A stretch of DNA of 64,000 bases, from NCBI GenBank assembly GCA_016720935.1, contig JADKJP010000007.1, positions 62,001 to 126,000 on the forward strand, written 5' to 3'. The notes under the pieces are model-generated. The model was given only the letters and a program-made list of their open reading frames with translations, was not told the DNA's origin and did no database searches. The translations under genes were made by a program, and so were the position numbers. The stretch comes from Bacteroidota bacterium (GTDB lineage: Bacteria > Bacteroidota > Bacteroidia > AKYH767-A > 2013-40CM-41-45). This document shows, one piece after another, positions 17,337 to 25,965 of the stretch (the stretch's first letter is position 1; each line of letters starts with the position of its first letter).

Positions 17337-18608
17337 TTATTCTTTTGGATGATGCCGTTCACGCAAATCGAGTTTGCGCAACTCCGGCAAAGCAGCGCCC
17401 GCCGCAGCCACTGAACCCAAAGCGATAGTGCCTCCAATAACCACAGAAGGCACCAAACCCAATAATTTAGCCGCGAATCCGGATTCAAAAGCTCCTATTT
17501 CGTTGGAGGAACTGATAAACATCGTACTGACGGAAGAAACTCTTCCCCGCATGTGGTCAGGTGTTAACAGTTGCATAATCATCGATCGGATGACCACGCT
17601 GACGTTATCGAACGCTCCGCTGAGGGCAAGGATGAACAATGACAAATAGAAATTTCTGCTCAGCGCGAAAGCAATCATACACACCGAAAACCCGGCGACA
17701 CAATAGAGCAATTTGTTACCGGCATTCTTCAAAGGAGGATGACGTGTCATGTACAATGCCATCAATACGGAACCCGCGAAGGGAGCTGCTCTGAGAAAGC
17801 CAAACCCTTTTTCACCTACATGCAAAATATCGCTCGCGAAGATGGGAAGCATTGCTGTCGCTCCGCCAAATAAAACCGCGATCAGATCGAGTGAAAGCGC
17901 ACCCAGAATAGCCTGGTTGCTGAATACAAACCGAAGACCTTCACGGATACTGCTCATCATTTTTTCTCCCGGTTTGATTTCCTGCACCGGTTGAGGCGGG
18001 ATTCTTACAATTTGCAGAAATCCAAAAAACATAATGACGAGTACCGTGATGTAAGAAACATTTTTTCCGAAAAAACCAAGCATCAATCCGCCGCAGGAAG
18101 AACCCAGAACAACAGCTACGTGCCAGAAGGTACTGTTCCATGCGGAAGAATTCGCGTAGGCTTCGCGAGGAACAACCTGTGTCATCAATGGAAACTGAGC
18201 CGGACTGTAAAATCCCCGCAGAATTCCAATTCCAAACATGATCATGTAAAAAGGAAAAGCCGATTGTTGTGCAATGGGTAAGTCAGCATAATGATAGGAA
18301 ACATAGGTCAGCAACAGAGTACACAAAAACATCAGGCCCTGAACCCACACGAGAATTTTTCGTCTGTCATTTCTGTCGGAGACATAGCCACCGTACAAAG
18401 CCAGACCTACAGCCGGTATCGCTTCCGCAAGACCGATAAATCCAAGTGACAATGGATCATGTGTGATTTCATATACCTGCCAGCTGAGTACCACAAACTG
18501 AATCTGCAAAGCCAGTGTGAGCATGAATTTGGAGAAAATAAATCTCCTGAAATTCAGATGGCGGAATGCGATGAAAGTTTCTGTATTGCCTATGATTGGT
18601 TTGCTCAT
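17337..18608 (-). CDS. MFS transporter (MFS_3, EntS-like exporter)
   Basis: 423 residues with about 12 transmembrane helices in two bundles. The cytoplasmic loop between TM2 and TM3 has the major-facilitator motif A (GGYVSDRNDRRKI). The order of blocks (FRRFIFSKFMLTLALQIQFV, GLAEAIPAVGLALYGG, GRVSSVSTMFISSSNEIGAF) resembles the MFS_3/EntS subfamily of exporters for siderophores or drugs. The substrate is unknown; no siderophore biosynthesis genes lie near. Located in the inner membrane. Its start ATG lies 34 bases after the end of the ABC-F gene on the same strand. Confidence 0.9.
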   Translation of the reverse strand: MSKPIIGNTETFIAFRHLNFRRFIFSKFMLTLALQIQFVVLSWQVYEITHDPLSLGFIGLAEAIPAVGLALYGGYVSDRNDRRKILVWVQGLMFLCTLLLTYVSYHYADLPIAQQSAFPFYMIMFGIGILRGFYSPAQFPLMTQVVPREAYANSSAWNSTFWHVAVVLGSSCGGLMLGFFGKNVSYITVLVIMFFGFLQIVRIPPQPVQEIKPGEKMMSSIREGLRFVFSNQAILGALSLDLIAVLFGGATAMLPIFASDILHVGEKGFGFLRAAPFAGSVLMALYMTRHPPLKNAGNKLLYCVAGFSVCMIAFALSRNFYLSLFILALSGAFDNVSVVIRSMIMQLLTPDHMRGRVSSVSTMFISSSNEIGAFESGFAAKLLGLVPSVVIGGTIALGSVAAAGAALPELRKLDLRERHHPKE

Positions 18609-18641
18609 GCCGGGGAAAATGCAATAGAAAAATAATTTTAA

Positions 18642-20531
18642 TCAGGCCAATTCGGATAACTCCAGCCAGCGCATGGTTTTTTCATCGATACTTTGAATGA
18701 CCACTTCCATGCGGTTGGCCCATTCCTGCAATTGTGTATGTGTTGCCGAACTTCCGCTCATCTTTTGTTCGAGTTCTGTTTTTTCATTTTCGAGAGCTTC
18801 AATTTCTTTCCCTAAAGTTTCAAACTCAAATTTCTCTTTGAATGATAATTTTTTCTTCTCGGTCTTTACCTGTGTGTCTTTTTTCTTTTGCTCTTCTACT
18901 TCCTTACTTTTCAGTCGTGCTGCTTCCTTTTCTTTCTCCTCTTCCACCATTCTCCATTCGGTATATGTTCCGTTGTAATCACGGATCACACCATTTCCTT
19001 CGAAGATAAATAAATGGTCTACGAGTTTATCCATAAAATACCGGTCGTGACTCACCACAATCAGGCATCCTTTGTAATTCAACAGAAATTCTTCGAGGAT
19101 TCCCAGCGTGAGCAGATCAAGATCATTCGTCGGTTCATCGAGAATAAGAAAATTCGGATTCAGGATCAACACCGTGAGCAGATGCAATCTTCTTCTTTCA
19201 CCACCGCTCAGTTTTGAAACATAAGTGAACTGTTGCTCGGGTGGAAACTGGAACAGATTCAAAAACTGTGAAGCCGATACTTTGGAACCATCACTCAGCT
19301 GAATCACTTCAGCATAATCCTTCACTACTTCTATTACACGTTTGTCATCCTTCAATTCAAGACCTTGCTGAGAGTAATAACCAAAGATGATGGTATCCCC
19401 AACATTGATCTTTCCAGAATCTGGTGTCTCTTTCCCTGTGAGAAGGTTCAGAAAAGTGGATTTCCCGGCGCCATTCTTTCCGACAATTCCAATGCGTTCT
19501 CCGGTCCGGAAAGTGTAATCGAATCCGTTCAGGATGGTAAGTTCATCATACTTTTTGTGAACTTTTTTCAATTCAATGACCTTCCCTCCGATCCGGTTCA
19601 TTTTGACATCCAGTTCGACGGCTCCCTGTTTCTTTTTTCCTGCAGCTTTATCTTTTAATTCATAAAAAGAATCAATTCGCGCTTTGGATTTTGTTCCCCG
19701 TGCTTTGGGCATACGTCGCATCCATTCGAGTTCGGTACGCATGAGATTGCGGGCCTTGTCAGTTTCCCGTTCTTCGTTCCATTCGCGTTCTGCTTTCTTC
19801 TCGAGGAAATAGGAATAATTTCCTTCGTAGGTAAATAATTTCTGATGTTCCATCTCGATAATCTTATCGCAGATATTATCCAGAAAGTAACGGTCGTGCG
19901 TAACAAGTAAAAGCGAAAGTTGAGAGCGTGTGAGAAATTCTTCGAGCCATTCAACCATGTCGACATCGAGATGGTTCGTTGGTTCATCCATGATGAGGAG
20001 ATCCGCCGGCTCGATAAGCGTTTTAGCAAGCGCGATTCGTTTTTTCTGTCCACCGGAGAGTTGTCGTACAGGCTGATCGAGATGATGGATATTCAATCGT
20101 GACAGAACCTGACGAACTCTTACTTCATAATCCCAGGCATGCGCGTCATCCATTTTGGAGGCAGCTTCTTCCAGGGCTTTTTGTGTGATTGGTGAATGTG
20201 CTTCAGCATCTGCTTCCAGACAGGCTTCGTACTCTTTGAGTAAACGAATGATCGGATTATCCATACTGAAAATAACTTCCAGTACGGTTTTCTGTGTATC
20301 CAGAAACGGGTCCTGATCGAGATAAGCGACACGAATATCCTTACGCATGGTAACGATTCCGGAATCCGCTACATCCTGACCGGCAAGAATCCGCATCAGG
20401 GTTGTTTTTCCGGTACCATTCCGTGCAATCAGTGCAACTTTTTCTCCTTTTGAGATACCGAAACTGATTCCATCGAAAAGAACTTTCTCCCCATACGATT
20501 TCGACAAATTTTCAACAGACAATAAATTCAT
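18642..20531 (-). CDS. ABC-F family ATPase (Uup-like)
   Basis: 629 residues, two ABC domains without membrane segments. NBD1 has Walker A ARNGTGKTT, signature LSGGQKKRIALAKTL and Walker B LLIMDEPTNHLD. NBD2 has GKNGAGKST, LSGGERRRLHLL and LILDEPTNDLD. Between them is the ABC-F linker (about 230-310, rich in charged residues: RTELEWMRRMPKARGTKSK). The C-terminal 90 residues form a coiled coil like the DNA-binding tail of Uup. ABC-F proteins bind the ribosomal E site to relieve stalled translation; Uup is also linked to tandem-repeat stability. The first glycine of Walker A in NBD1 is Ala, a tolerated variant. Confidence 0.93.
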   Translation of the reverse strand: MNLLSVENLSKSYGEKVLFDGISFGISKGEKVALIARNGTGKTTLMRILAGQDVADSGIVTMRKDIRVAYLDQDPFLDTQKTVLEVIFSMDNPIIRLLKEYEACLEADAEAHSPITQKALEEAASKMDDAHAWDYEVRVRQVLSRLNIHHLDQPVRQLSGGQKKRIALAKTLIEPADLLIMDEPTNHLDVDMVEWLEEFLTRSQLSLLLVTHDRYFLDNICDKIIEMEHQKLFTYEGNYSYFLEKKAEREWNEERETDKARNLMRTELEWMRRMPKARGTKSKARIDSFYELKDKAAGKKKQGAVELDVKMNRIGGKVIELKKVHKKYDELTILNGFDYTFRTGERIGIVGKNGAGKSTFLNLLTGKETPDSGKINVGDTIIFGYYSQQGLELKDDKRVIEVVKDYAEVIQLSDGSKVSASQFLNLFQFPPEQQFTYVSKLSGGERRRLHLLTVLILNPNFLILDEPTNDLDLLTLGILEEFLLNYKGCLIVVSHDRYFMDKLVDHLFIFEGNGVIRDYNGTYTEWRMVEEEKEKEAARLKSKEVEEQKKKDTQVKTEKKKLSFKEKFEFETLGKEIEALENEKTELEQKMSGSSATHTQLQEWANRMEVVIQSIDEKTMRWLELSELA

Positions 20532-20639
20532 AGACCAGGTTCAGGAATCAGTGTGACAATAAAACGGACGCCAGAGAAGCCTGTGGGTTCGCAAAGTATT
20601 TAATTGCAATATGCTTGTTATCAGTGAGAGAATCATTTA

Positions 20640-21182
20640 TCAATCCTTACTCCCCTTCTCTCCAACAAAATGATCCGTTGTGTATTTAAACATCACATTA
20701 AAAGTGGTGAGTGAACCGTAACAGCGTGTAATGTATTGCTGCATGTTGACCTTGTCTTCTTCCGTGAGCTTATCATGTGCATTGATCCTTTGCTCCAACA
20801 CCCGCAAACGATCACGCAGCATCACGATCTTATTGAAAAAAACATCGATTGGTACTTCTTTGGATTTCAGTGAAGAATCTCCCGGTTTCATGATCAGGGT
20901 TCCACCCGTCCACTTTTGCCCGATTTCAACCCGTTCCTGTAAATCCGAGTATTTTTTGATGATGTTTACCAACAACACTTCGATGTCAGCCAGACTGACA
21001 AGGTCGTTATCCGCATCATTCGCGTCAATGACTTCCAATTGCGCATCTGTTCTTTCAATATCGCGCATGCCGTGTTGCATGAAGGTGATCACGTATTCTT
21101 CAGGTTTCATCTGAACAATCACTCCATCGCCATATTGCGGATGGCGAATCCTTGATCCGATACCCAGGGAGATTTTTTGCAT
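20640..21182 (-). CDS. Conserved protein with N-terminal Tudor-like (UvrD/CarD-type) domain
   Basis: 180 residues, soluble. The first about 50 residues (GIGSRIRHPQYGDGVIVQM, EEYVITFMQHGMRDIERT) match the Gx(R/K)xxHPxYGxGxV motif of the small SH3/Tudor barrels at the C-terminus of UvrD/PcrA and in CarD-type proteins, which bind RNA polymerase. The remainder is helical (DRLRVLEQRINAHDKL, VNMQQYITRCYGSLTTFNVM). I infer a nucleic-acid- or polymerase-associated adaptor; no experimental function is known to me. It sits upstream of the ABC-F gene on the same strand, with a 108-base gap. Confidence 0.78.
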   Translation of the reverse strand: MQKISLGIGSRIRHPQYGDGVIVQMKPEEYVITFMQHGMRDIERTDAQLEVIDANDADNDLVSLADIEVLLVNIIKKYSDLQERVEIGQKWTGGTLIMKPGDSSLKSKEVPIDVFFNKIVMLRDRLRVLEQRINAHDKLTEEDKVNMQQYITRCYGSLTTFNVMFKYTTDHFVGEKGSKD

Positions 21183-21237
21183 AAGGATGATTTATGTGAC
21201 AAATTTAACGATTATGATGGGATTATTTAAGAAGGAA

Positions 21238-21320
21238 GTTCCATGTTCGAAGTTCAAGGTTATTTAGACAACTCCCTCAACCTCAAATCCAACCTAGAAC
21301 ATCGAACCTCGAACCAATAT
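21238..21320. repeat. Period-7 arrays 8a/8b in inverted orientation
   Basis: Units GTTCCAT, GTTCGAA, GTTCAAG, GTTATTT (21238-21265) are followed by AACCTCA, AATCCAA, CCTAGAA, CATCGAA, CCTCGAA, CCAATAT (21279-21320). The second block is roughly the reverse complement of the first, so a long imperfect hairpin is possible. Confidence 0.75.
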
Positions 21321-21454
21321 TAGCCATTCTAAACCAGTATGGTTAAGGGATGTTAAACTTTGTCATTTTACTGTAATTCCCCAAAAACCATAAAACAAGT
21401 TGAGACCTTATTCGTTCCTTGTTATAGTTTTTGTGTTCATGTTTTTCGTGTGGG

Positions 21455-21489
21455 GAGCCGTCAGGTGTAAATCTGGCGGCTCTTGTTTT
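21455..21489 (+). terminator. Orphan intrinsic terminator (possible end of a small RNA or leader)
   Basis: Stem GAGCCGTCAG / CTGGCGGCTC (10 pairs, one G-U), loop GTGTAAAT, then TTGTTTTTTT. There is no + strand gene upstream before 21183, where the divergent gene starts. The 120 bases before it have no protein-coding frame but could encode a short RNA. It is 256 bases upstream of mgtE. Confidence 0.72.
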
Positions 21490-21493
21490 TTTG

Positions 21494-21528
21494 AGGTATT
21501 AGGTATAAGGTATAAGGTATAAGGATGA
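21494..21528. repeat. Period-7 tandem array 9 (AGGTATA units)
   Basis: Five units: AGGTATT, three AGGTATA, AGGATGA. It directly follows the T-run of the orphan terminator. Confidence 0.9.
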
Positions 21529-21630
21529 CATTCGTTTGTGAGTGCATTGTTTCATTTTTTCATAAAACATTTCCTCATTTACTCTCTTCCATCATTTAAA
21601 ATGTATTTCTCAAAAATACATAACACACAA

Positions 21631-21672
21631 CCTTAAACTCTGAACCCGGAACGCAAAACCCGGAACCTAAAT
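21631..21672. repeat. Period-7 tandem array 10 (CCCGGAA units)
   Basis: Six degenerate units: CCTTAAA, CTCTGAA, CCCGGAA, CGCAAAA, CCCGGAA, CCTAAAT. It is 73 bases before the mgtE start. Confidence 0.72.
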
Positions 21673-21744
21673 ATCTTTTTAAGACCAAAAGAAAACCCTA
21701 TCTTCGAGGCCGGAGTAAATGGAATTTCTAATGGACGATCATCC

Positions 21745-23124
21745 ATGTTTAGTGAACAAGAAAAAGAGCTGCTTGCCGACCGCATGGTTACCGGCAATCT
21801 CTACAAGCTGAAGCACTTAACCGGGTCCATTCAGCCTGAAGAGCTTGCCGAGTTGATCAATGAGTCTGCGCACATTGATGTCCGGAAAGTCTTCCAGGTT
21901 TTAGAAGCAGAAAAAGCGATTAAGACATTTGAAAATCTGGACTTCGACATTCAGATAAAATTGCTCAGCACTTTTAGTGTTGAACAGCTTTCACATACGC
22001 TTAACCAGATTTCTCCGGATGACCGGACTGCTCTTTTCGAGAAACTTCCTCAGGAGTCCCTACAAAAATACCTTAGCCTTTTAAGTGACGAAGAGCGGAA
22101 AACAGCCAACCAGCTGCTGCAGTATCCTGAAGATAGTATTGGTCGTTTGATGACACCGGATTTCGTTTCCGTGAAGGAGGATTGGACAGTTCAACAGGTT
22201 CTCGATCACATCCGGAAATATGGTAAAGACTCTGAAACACTCAATGTCATTTATGTAACCGATGCAAAAGGCTTTTTGCAGGACGATATAAAAGTTCGTG
22301 ATTTCCTGCTCGCGCCGCTTGATAAAAAAGTCGGCGAACTGATGACTCGTCAGGTCGTTGCACTTTATGCAAGAGATGACCAGGAAAAAGCCATTGATAT
22401 TTTTAAACAAACCAATCGTGTCGCCTTACCGGTGACTGACTTTAACGGATTGCTGCTCGGTATCGTCACCTTCGACGATATGATGGATGTAATCGAAGAA
22501 GAAGATACAGAAGATATCCAGAAGTTTGGGGGTACTGAAGCTCTCGAAGAACCTTACCTGAAGGTTTCCCTCAGGGAAATGGTCAGCAAACGCGCCGGAT
22601 GGCTCATCATCCTTTTTCTTGGTGAAATGCTGACTGCAAGTGCGATGGGCTATTTTAATAATGAACTCAACAAAGCGGTGGTCCTCGCGCTTTTTGTTCC
22701 CCTGATTATTTCATCCGGTGGTAACAGCGGATCACAGGCCGCAACGCTCATTATCCGTGCCATGGCTCTTGGTGAAGTCACTCTTTCCAACTGGTGGAGA
22801 GTGATGCGCAGGGAATTTCTATCCGGTTTATTTCTCGGAACATTGCTTGGAATCATCGGATTCATCCGGATTGCAGCCTGGACGCTTTTTACGGATCTCT
22901 ACGGTCCACACTGGTTGCTGATCGCCATCACCGTCGGACTCACACTGGTCGGAGTGGTTTTGTGGGGAACATTATCAGGTTCCATGTTACCGATGCTGTT
23001 AAAGAAACTGGGATTTGACCCTGCAGTTTCATCGGCTCCATTCATTGCAACATTGGTAGACGTAACAGGACTCATCCTCTACTTCTCCATCGCCTTTTTA
23101 ATATTGCGAGGGACACTTCTCTGA
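21745..23124 (+). CDS. mgtE: Magnesium transporter MgtE
   Basis: 459 residues, full family length. The N-terminal MgtE_N superhelix covers about 20-125. Two CBS domains follow (about 130-255), starting at YPEDSIGRLMTPDFVSV and VGELMTRQVVALY. An amphipathic plug helix precedes five transmembrane helices (about 285-459), including the pore motif region PLIISSGGNSGSQAATLIIRA. It forms a homodimeric Mg2+ channel gated by Mg2+ binding to the N/CBS domains. ATG at 21745 fits the family start; other upstream ATGs are out of frame. No M-box riboswitch was recognised, although the long leader contains a terminator-like hairpin. Confidence 0.95.
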   Translation: MFSEQEKELLADRMVTGNLYKLKHLTGSIQPEELAELINESAHIDVRKVFQVLEAEKAIKTFENLDFDIQIKLLSTFSVEQLSHTLNQISPDDRTALFEKLPQESLQKYLSLLSDEERKTANQLLQYPEDSIGRLMTPDFVSVKEDWTVQQVLDHIRKYGKDSETLNVIYVTDAKGFLQDDIKVRDFLLAPLDKKVGELMTRQVVALYARDDQEKAIDIFKQTNRVALPVTDFNGLLLGIVTFDDMMDVIEEEDTEDIQKFGGTEALEEPYLKVSLREMVSKRAGWLIILFLGEMLTASAMGYFNNELNKAVVLALFVPLIISSGGNSGSQAATLIIRAMALGEVTLSNWWRVMRREFLSGLFLGTLLGIIGFIRIAAWTLFTDLYGPHWLLIAITVGLTLVGVVLWGTLSGSMLPMLLKKLGFDPAVSSAPFIATLVDVTGLILYFSIAFLILRGTLL

Positions 23125-23154
23125 GTAGAAAAAAATATTTACTTCTTAAAAGTG

Positions 23155-24084
23155 TCACTTGTTCATGAATTGAATGAGAACTCTTTCAAATTCATCTTTT
23201 GTTTCAACAAAGGGAAAATGTCCGCTTGAATCAAACATTTTGTATTCCGAATTTTTCAAGGCTTTGTGCAATTGCTCATTTGCTTCCGGTGGAGCAAAAT
23301 CCGCTTCAGAAGAGCAAATCAGTGTTTTGCATTTTACTTTCTTCAACTCCTTTGTAAGATCATAATTCACCAGTGTTGAATCTTTATAAAGTGAATTCAC
23401 CAGCTCAGCTGTCTTCGGATAATTCGGACGAAAAATCAAGGTGAGACTATCCGCATACAGTGGATTAAAAAATCCAGGTTTAAAGAGCAGGCGAAAGAAC
23501 CGTTCCATCGTTTGTGGATTCTTGCTTGCAAATTCAGGACTTGATGCAATTTCTTTCTTTTCTTCCGCACTGTTCGGATCCTCACGTAGTTTCATCATGG
23601 CAAATGAACTGTCTCTCCAGTAAGAAGACTGAGGAGTTGTATTCATAAGAATCAATCTGTTCAGATGATCCGGAAATTTAACAGCATAACGCATTGCAAT
23701 CAATCCGCCAAAAGAATGTCCCATCAGGTTCATTTTATCCATTTTAAAAAACGAACGAATTGAATCCAGATCATCAACAAATTGATCCATGGTCATGGTA
23801 GAAGGATCCACATCAACAGGCGATCTGCCGCTGCCGCGTTGATCATAAAAAATAAGACGGTATTTATTTGCCAGTGAATTCAGCTGCGGGAGAAAATAAG
23901 TATGTTCCATTCCAGGCCCACCATGCACAATGACAATGGGTTCACCTGAACCTATCACATGGCAATAAATTTTACCGCCTTTCACCGGAATGAAAAATTC
24001 TCTGTCTTCCAGTTTATTTTTTGCCGACATTGGAAAGGACATTATCATACTCAAACAAAAGATTGAGAAAACGCGAAGCAGCAT
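23155..24084 (-). CDS. Exported alpha/beta hydrolase, proline iminopeptidase-like (S33)
   Basis: 309 residues. N-terminal signal peptide (LLRVFSIFCLSMIMSFPMSA), so periplasmic or secreted, unlike most cytoplasmic proline iminopeptidases. Alpha/beta hydrolase markers: oxyanion-hole motif VHGGPGMEHTYF, YDQRGSGRSP, nucleophile elbow MGHSFGGL (Ser), LICSSEADFAPP (acid) and SSGHFPFVET (His). HGGPG and DQRGxGxS are typical of the S33 peptidase family, so cleavage of N-terminal proline or a small amide/ester is likely. Monocistronic, with a TATCTTTG -7 element 15 bases before the ATG. Confidence 0.88.
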   Translation of the reverse strand: MLLRVFSIFCLSMIMSFPMSAKNKLEDREFFIPVKGGKIYCHVIGSGEPIVIVHGGPGMEHTYFLPQLNSLANKYRLIFYDQRGSGRSPVDVDPSTMTMDQFVDDLDSIRSFFKMDKMNLMGHSFGGLIAMRYAVKFPDHLNRLILMNTTPQSSYWRDSSFAMMKLREDPNSAEEKKEIASSPEFASKNPQTMERFFRLLFKPGFFNPLYADSLTLIFRPNYPKTAELVNSLYKDSTLVNYDLTKELKKVKCKTLICSSEADFAPPEANEQLHKALKNSEYKMFDSSGHFPFVETKDEFERVLIQFMNK

Positions 24085-24098
24085 ATTCTGTTTTTTTG

Positions 24099-24106
24099 CA
24101 AAGATA
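24099..24106 (-). promoter_or_regulatory. Bacteroidota-type -7 element
   Basis: TATCTTTG on the minus strand (exact TAnnTTTG), 14 bases upstream of the ATG of the alpha/beta hydrolase gene. Confidence 0.5.
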
Positions 24107-24370
24107 AGGATGAAAAATCGAATCTGCTCTTCTGATTTTTGAAGAAATATCTTCGGAATGAAAGTAGGAATGAGACATAATGAATGATATCGGAATCCAG
24201 AATGAATTCAAATCATTCTTGATATTGATCAGAATTGTACATACTTAAACCTCTGTGAAGCAAGAGTATACACATGTCAAAGGAAAGCAAAAGTGGTGGC
24301 TTTGAATACATGAGCACAAATCAATAACTTCGTAAACTATATTTCGCGCGATAGCGAGTTGAAAGCAGCA

Positions 24371-25936
24371 ATGGCTTTACCCAATTCCAGAAAATTAAAA
24401 CTCTACAGAATGATATGGCTCAGGCATGATTTGCCGGCCGGTATGTCTGTGTTTTTTGTTGCCCTCCCCCTTTGTCTTGGAATCGCGCTTGCTTCAGGAG
24501 CACCTTTGTATGCTGGAATCATGACCGGCGTGATTGGCGGCTTGATTACATCCTTTATCAGTGGATCGCAATTGAGTGTTTCCGGTCCTGCAGCCGGATT
24601 AACGACCATTGTCGGTGCTTCGATTCTTGCATACGGAGATTATAGAATTTTCCTTTTATCAGTAATCATCGCCGGACTGGTACAGCTCATTATGGGTCTC
24701 CTGAAATTTGGCGGAGTCGCTTACTATTTTCCGTCATCAGTCATTAAAGGGATGCTTGCTGCGATCGGAATAATTTTGATTTCAAAACAAATCCCACTTG
24801 CTCTCGGCTACGATCAACCTGACTTCTGGAGAAGCGGCTTTTTGTCATTGCTTTCGGATAAAAATTTTCTTGGGAATTTTAGCAATTTCAATCATCACAT
24901 TCGTCGGGGTGTTGTTGTGATCACTTTAATTTCAATTGGCATTTTACTGTTGACGAAAATTCCATTCATTAAGAAAAAGCTAAAAATCATTCCTGCTCCT
25001 CTCCTTGTTGTCATTGCAGGTGTCCTGTTGAATGAATTGTACCACTACATGATCCCGGGCATGGCCTTGAACCCTGCTCAATTGGTGAAAATTCCTTCCA
25101 ACTTATTTTCTCAAATTCAGTTCCCTGACTTTACTTACATTTTTTCAAATTACAGAATCTGGGAAGATGGTGTAATCATCGGAATTCTTGCGAGCCTGGA
25201 AACATTGCTCTGTGTAGAGGCCATTGACAAATTAGATCCTCAACACAGGGTCACTCCTGTAAATCGTGAATTAATCGCTCAGGGAATCGGAAATATGGCA
25301 TGTGGTATGTTGGGCGCTTTACCCATGACCGCTGTGATCGTCCGTGGAGCAGCAAATGTGGATGCCGGAGCACGAACAAAACTTTCTTCTGTTACACATG
25401 GTTTGTTTTTGTTGGTCAGTGTGCTCTCGATCCCTTTTTTAATGAACCTTATCCCCTACGCATCTCTTGCTGCCATTCTGATGATCACCGGTTACAACCT
25501 GAGCAAACCAAAACTTTTCAAAAACATGTTCAGCATGGGCCTGAAACAATTTCTGCCCTTTATTTTTACAATCGTCGTGATATTGTCAACGGATTTATTG
25601 ATTGGAGTTACCATCGGATTGCTGGTTTCCATGTACTTTATTATCCAAAGCAATTTCAAAGCGGAATTCATGATTGAAAAAACTGTTCAGCACATTACAG
25701 AGGTTTACAATATCCGTTTGCATTCTACTGTGACTTTTCTGAATAAACGAAAACTACGTGTAGCTCTGGATAAAATCCCACCTTACTCAGTACTGACCAT
25801 CGACGGTACAGATTCGCATTTTATCGATTACGATGTGCTTGAAATTATCAGTGAGTTTGAAAGCAAAGCACACGACAGGCATATTGAGGTTCATCTCAAA
25901 GGAATTGAAAAGGTAAATGTGCAAGCCATCCACTGA
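24371..25936 (+). CDS. SulP family inorganic anion transporter
   Basis: 521 residues from ATG 24371 (a TTG at 24359 is an alternative). Typical SulP start DLPAGMSVFFVALPLCLGIALASGAP, then GVIGGLITSFISGSQLSVSGPAAGL and the second repeat motif NMACGMLGALPMTAVIVRGAANV. About 12-14 hydrophobic helices span residues 20-440. The C-terminal cytosolic part (about 450-521) is STAS-like (LRVALDKIPPYSVLTIDGTDSHFIDYDVLEII) but short. SulP proteins move sulfate, bicarbonate or other anions, often by Na+ or H+ symport. No carbonic anhydrase or sulfate-assimilation gene adjoins, so the anion is not assigned. Confidence 0.9.
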   Translation: MALPNSRKLKLYRMIWLRHDLPAGMSVFFVALPLCLGIALASGAPLYAGIMTGVIGGLITSFISGSQLSVSGPAAGLTTIVGASILAYGDYRIFLLSVIIAGLVQLIMGLLKFGGVAYYFPSSVIKGMLAAIGIILISKQIPLALGYDQPDFWRSGFLSLLSDKNFLGNFSNFNHHIRRGVVVITLISIGILLLTKIPFIKKKLKIIPAPLLVVIAGVLLNELYHYMIPGMALNPAQLVKIPSNLFSQIQFPDFTYIFSNYRIWEDGVIIGILASLETLLCVEAIDKLDPQHRVTPVNRELIAQGIGNMACGMLGALPMTAVIVRGAANVDAGARTKLSSVTHGLFLLVSVLSIPFLMNLIPYASLAAILMITGYNLSKPKLFKNMFSMGLKQFLPFIFTIVVILSTDLLIGVTIGLLVSMYFIIQSNFKAEFMIEKTVQHITEVYNIRLHSTVTFLNKRKLRVALDKIPPYSVLTIDGTDSHFIDYDVLEIISEFESKAHDRHIEVHLKGIEKVNVQAIH

Positions 25937-25965
25937 GCTTTATTTTGCTTCAAATCACTTCAGAA

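Larger units (their letters stand above)
21183..21744. other. 562-base intergenic region with period-7 arrays and an orphan terminator
   Basis: No open frame with coding character. It holds three or four period-7 arrays (listed separately) and a strong terminator hairpin at 21455-21482 with no gene in front of it. The gap separates divergent genes (Tudor-like protein on -, MgtE on +). A transcript ending at the hairpin would be a small RNA or a leader. Confidence 0.7.

Noticed and set aside
21183..21744. M-box Mg2+ riboswitch before mgtE
   Set aside because: A terminator hairpin exists but I could not recognise the conserved M-box core; kept only as an orphan terminator.
24359..24371. TTG start for the SulP transporter
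   Set aside because: An in-frame ATG 12 bases later gives an equally good N-terminus, so the ATG is preferred, though not proven.
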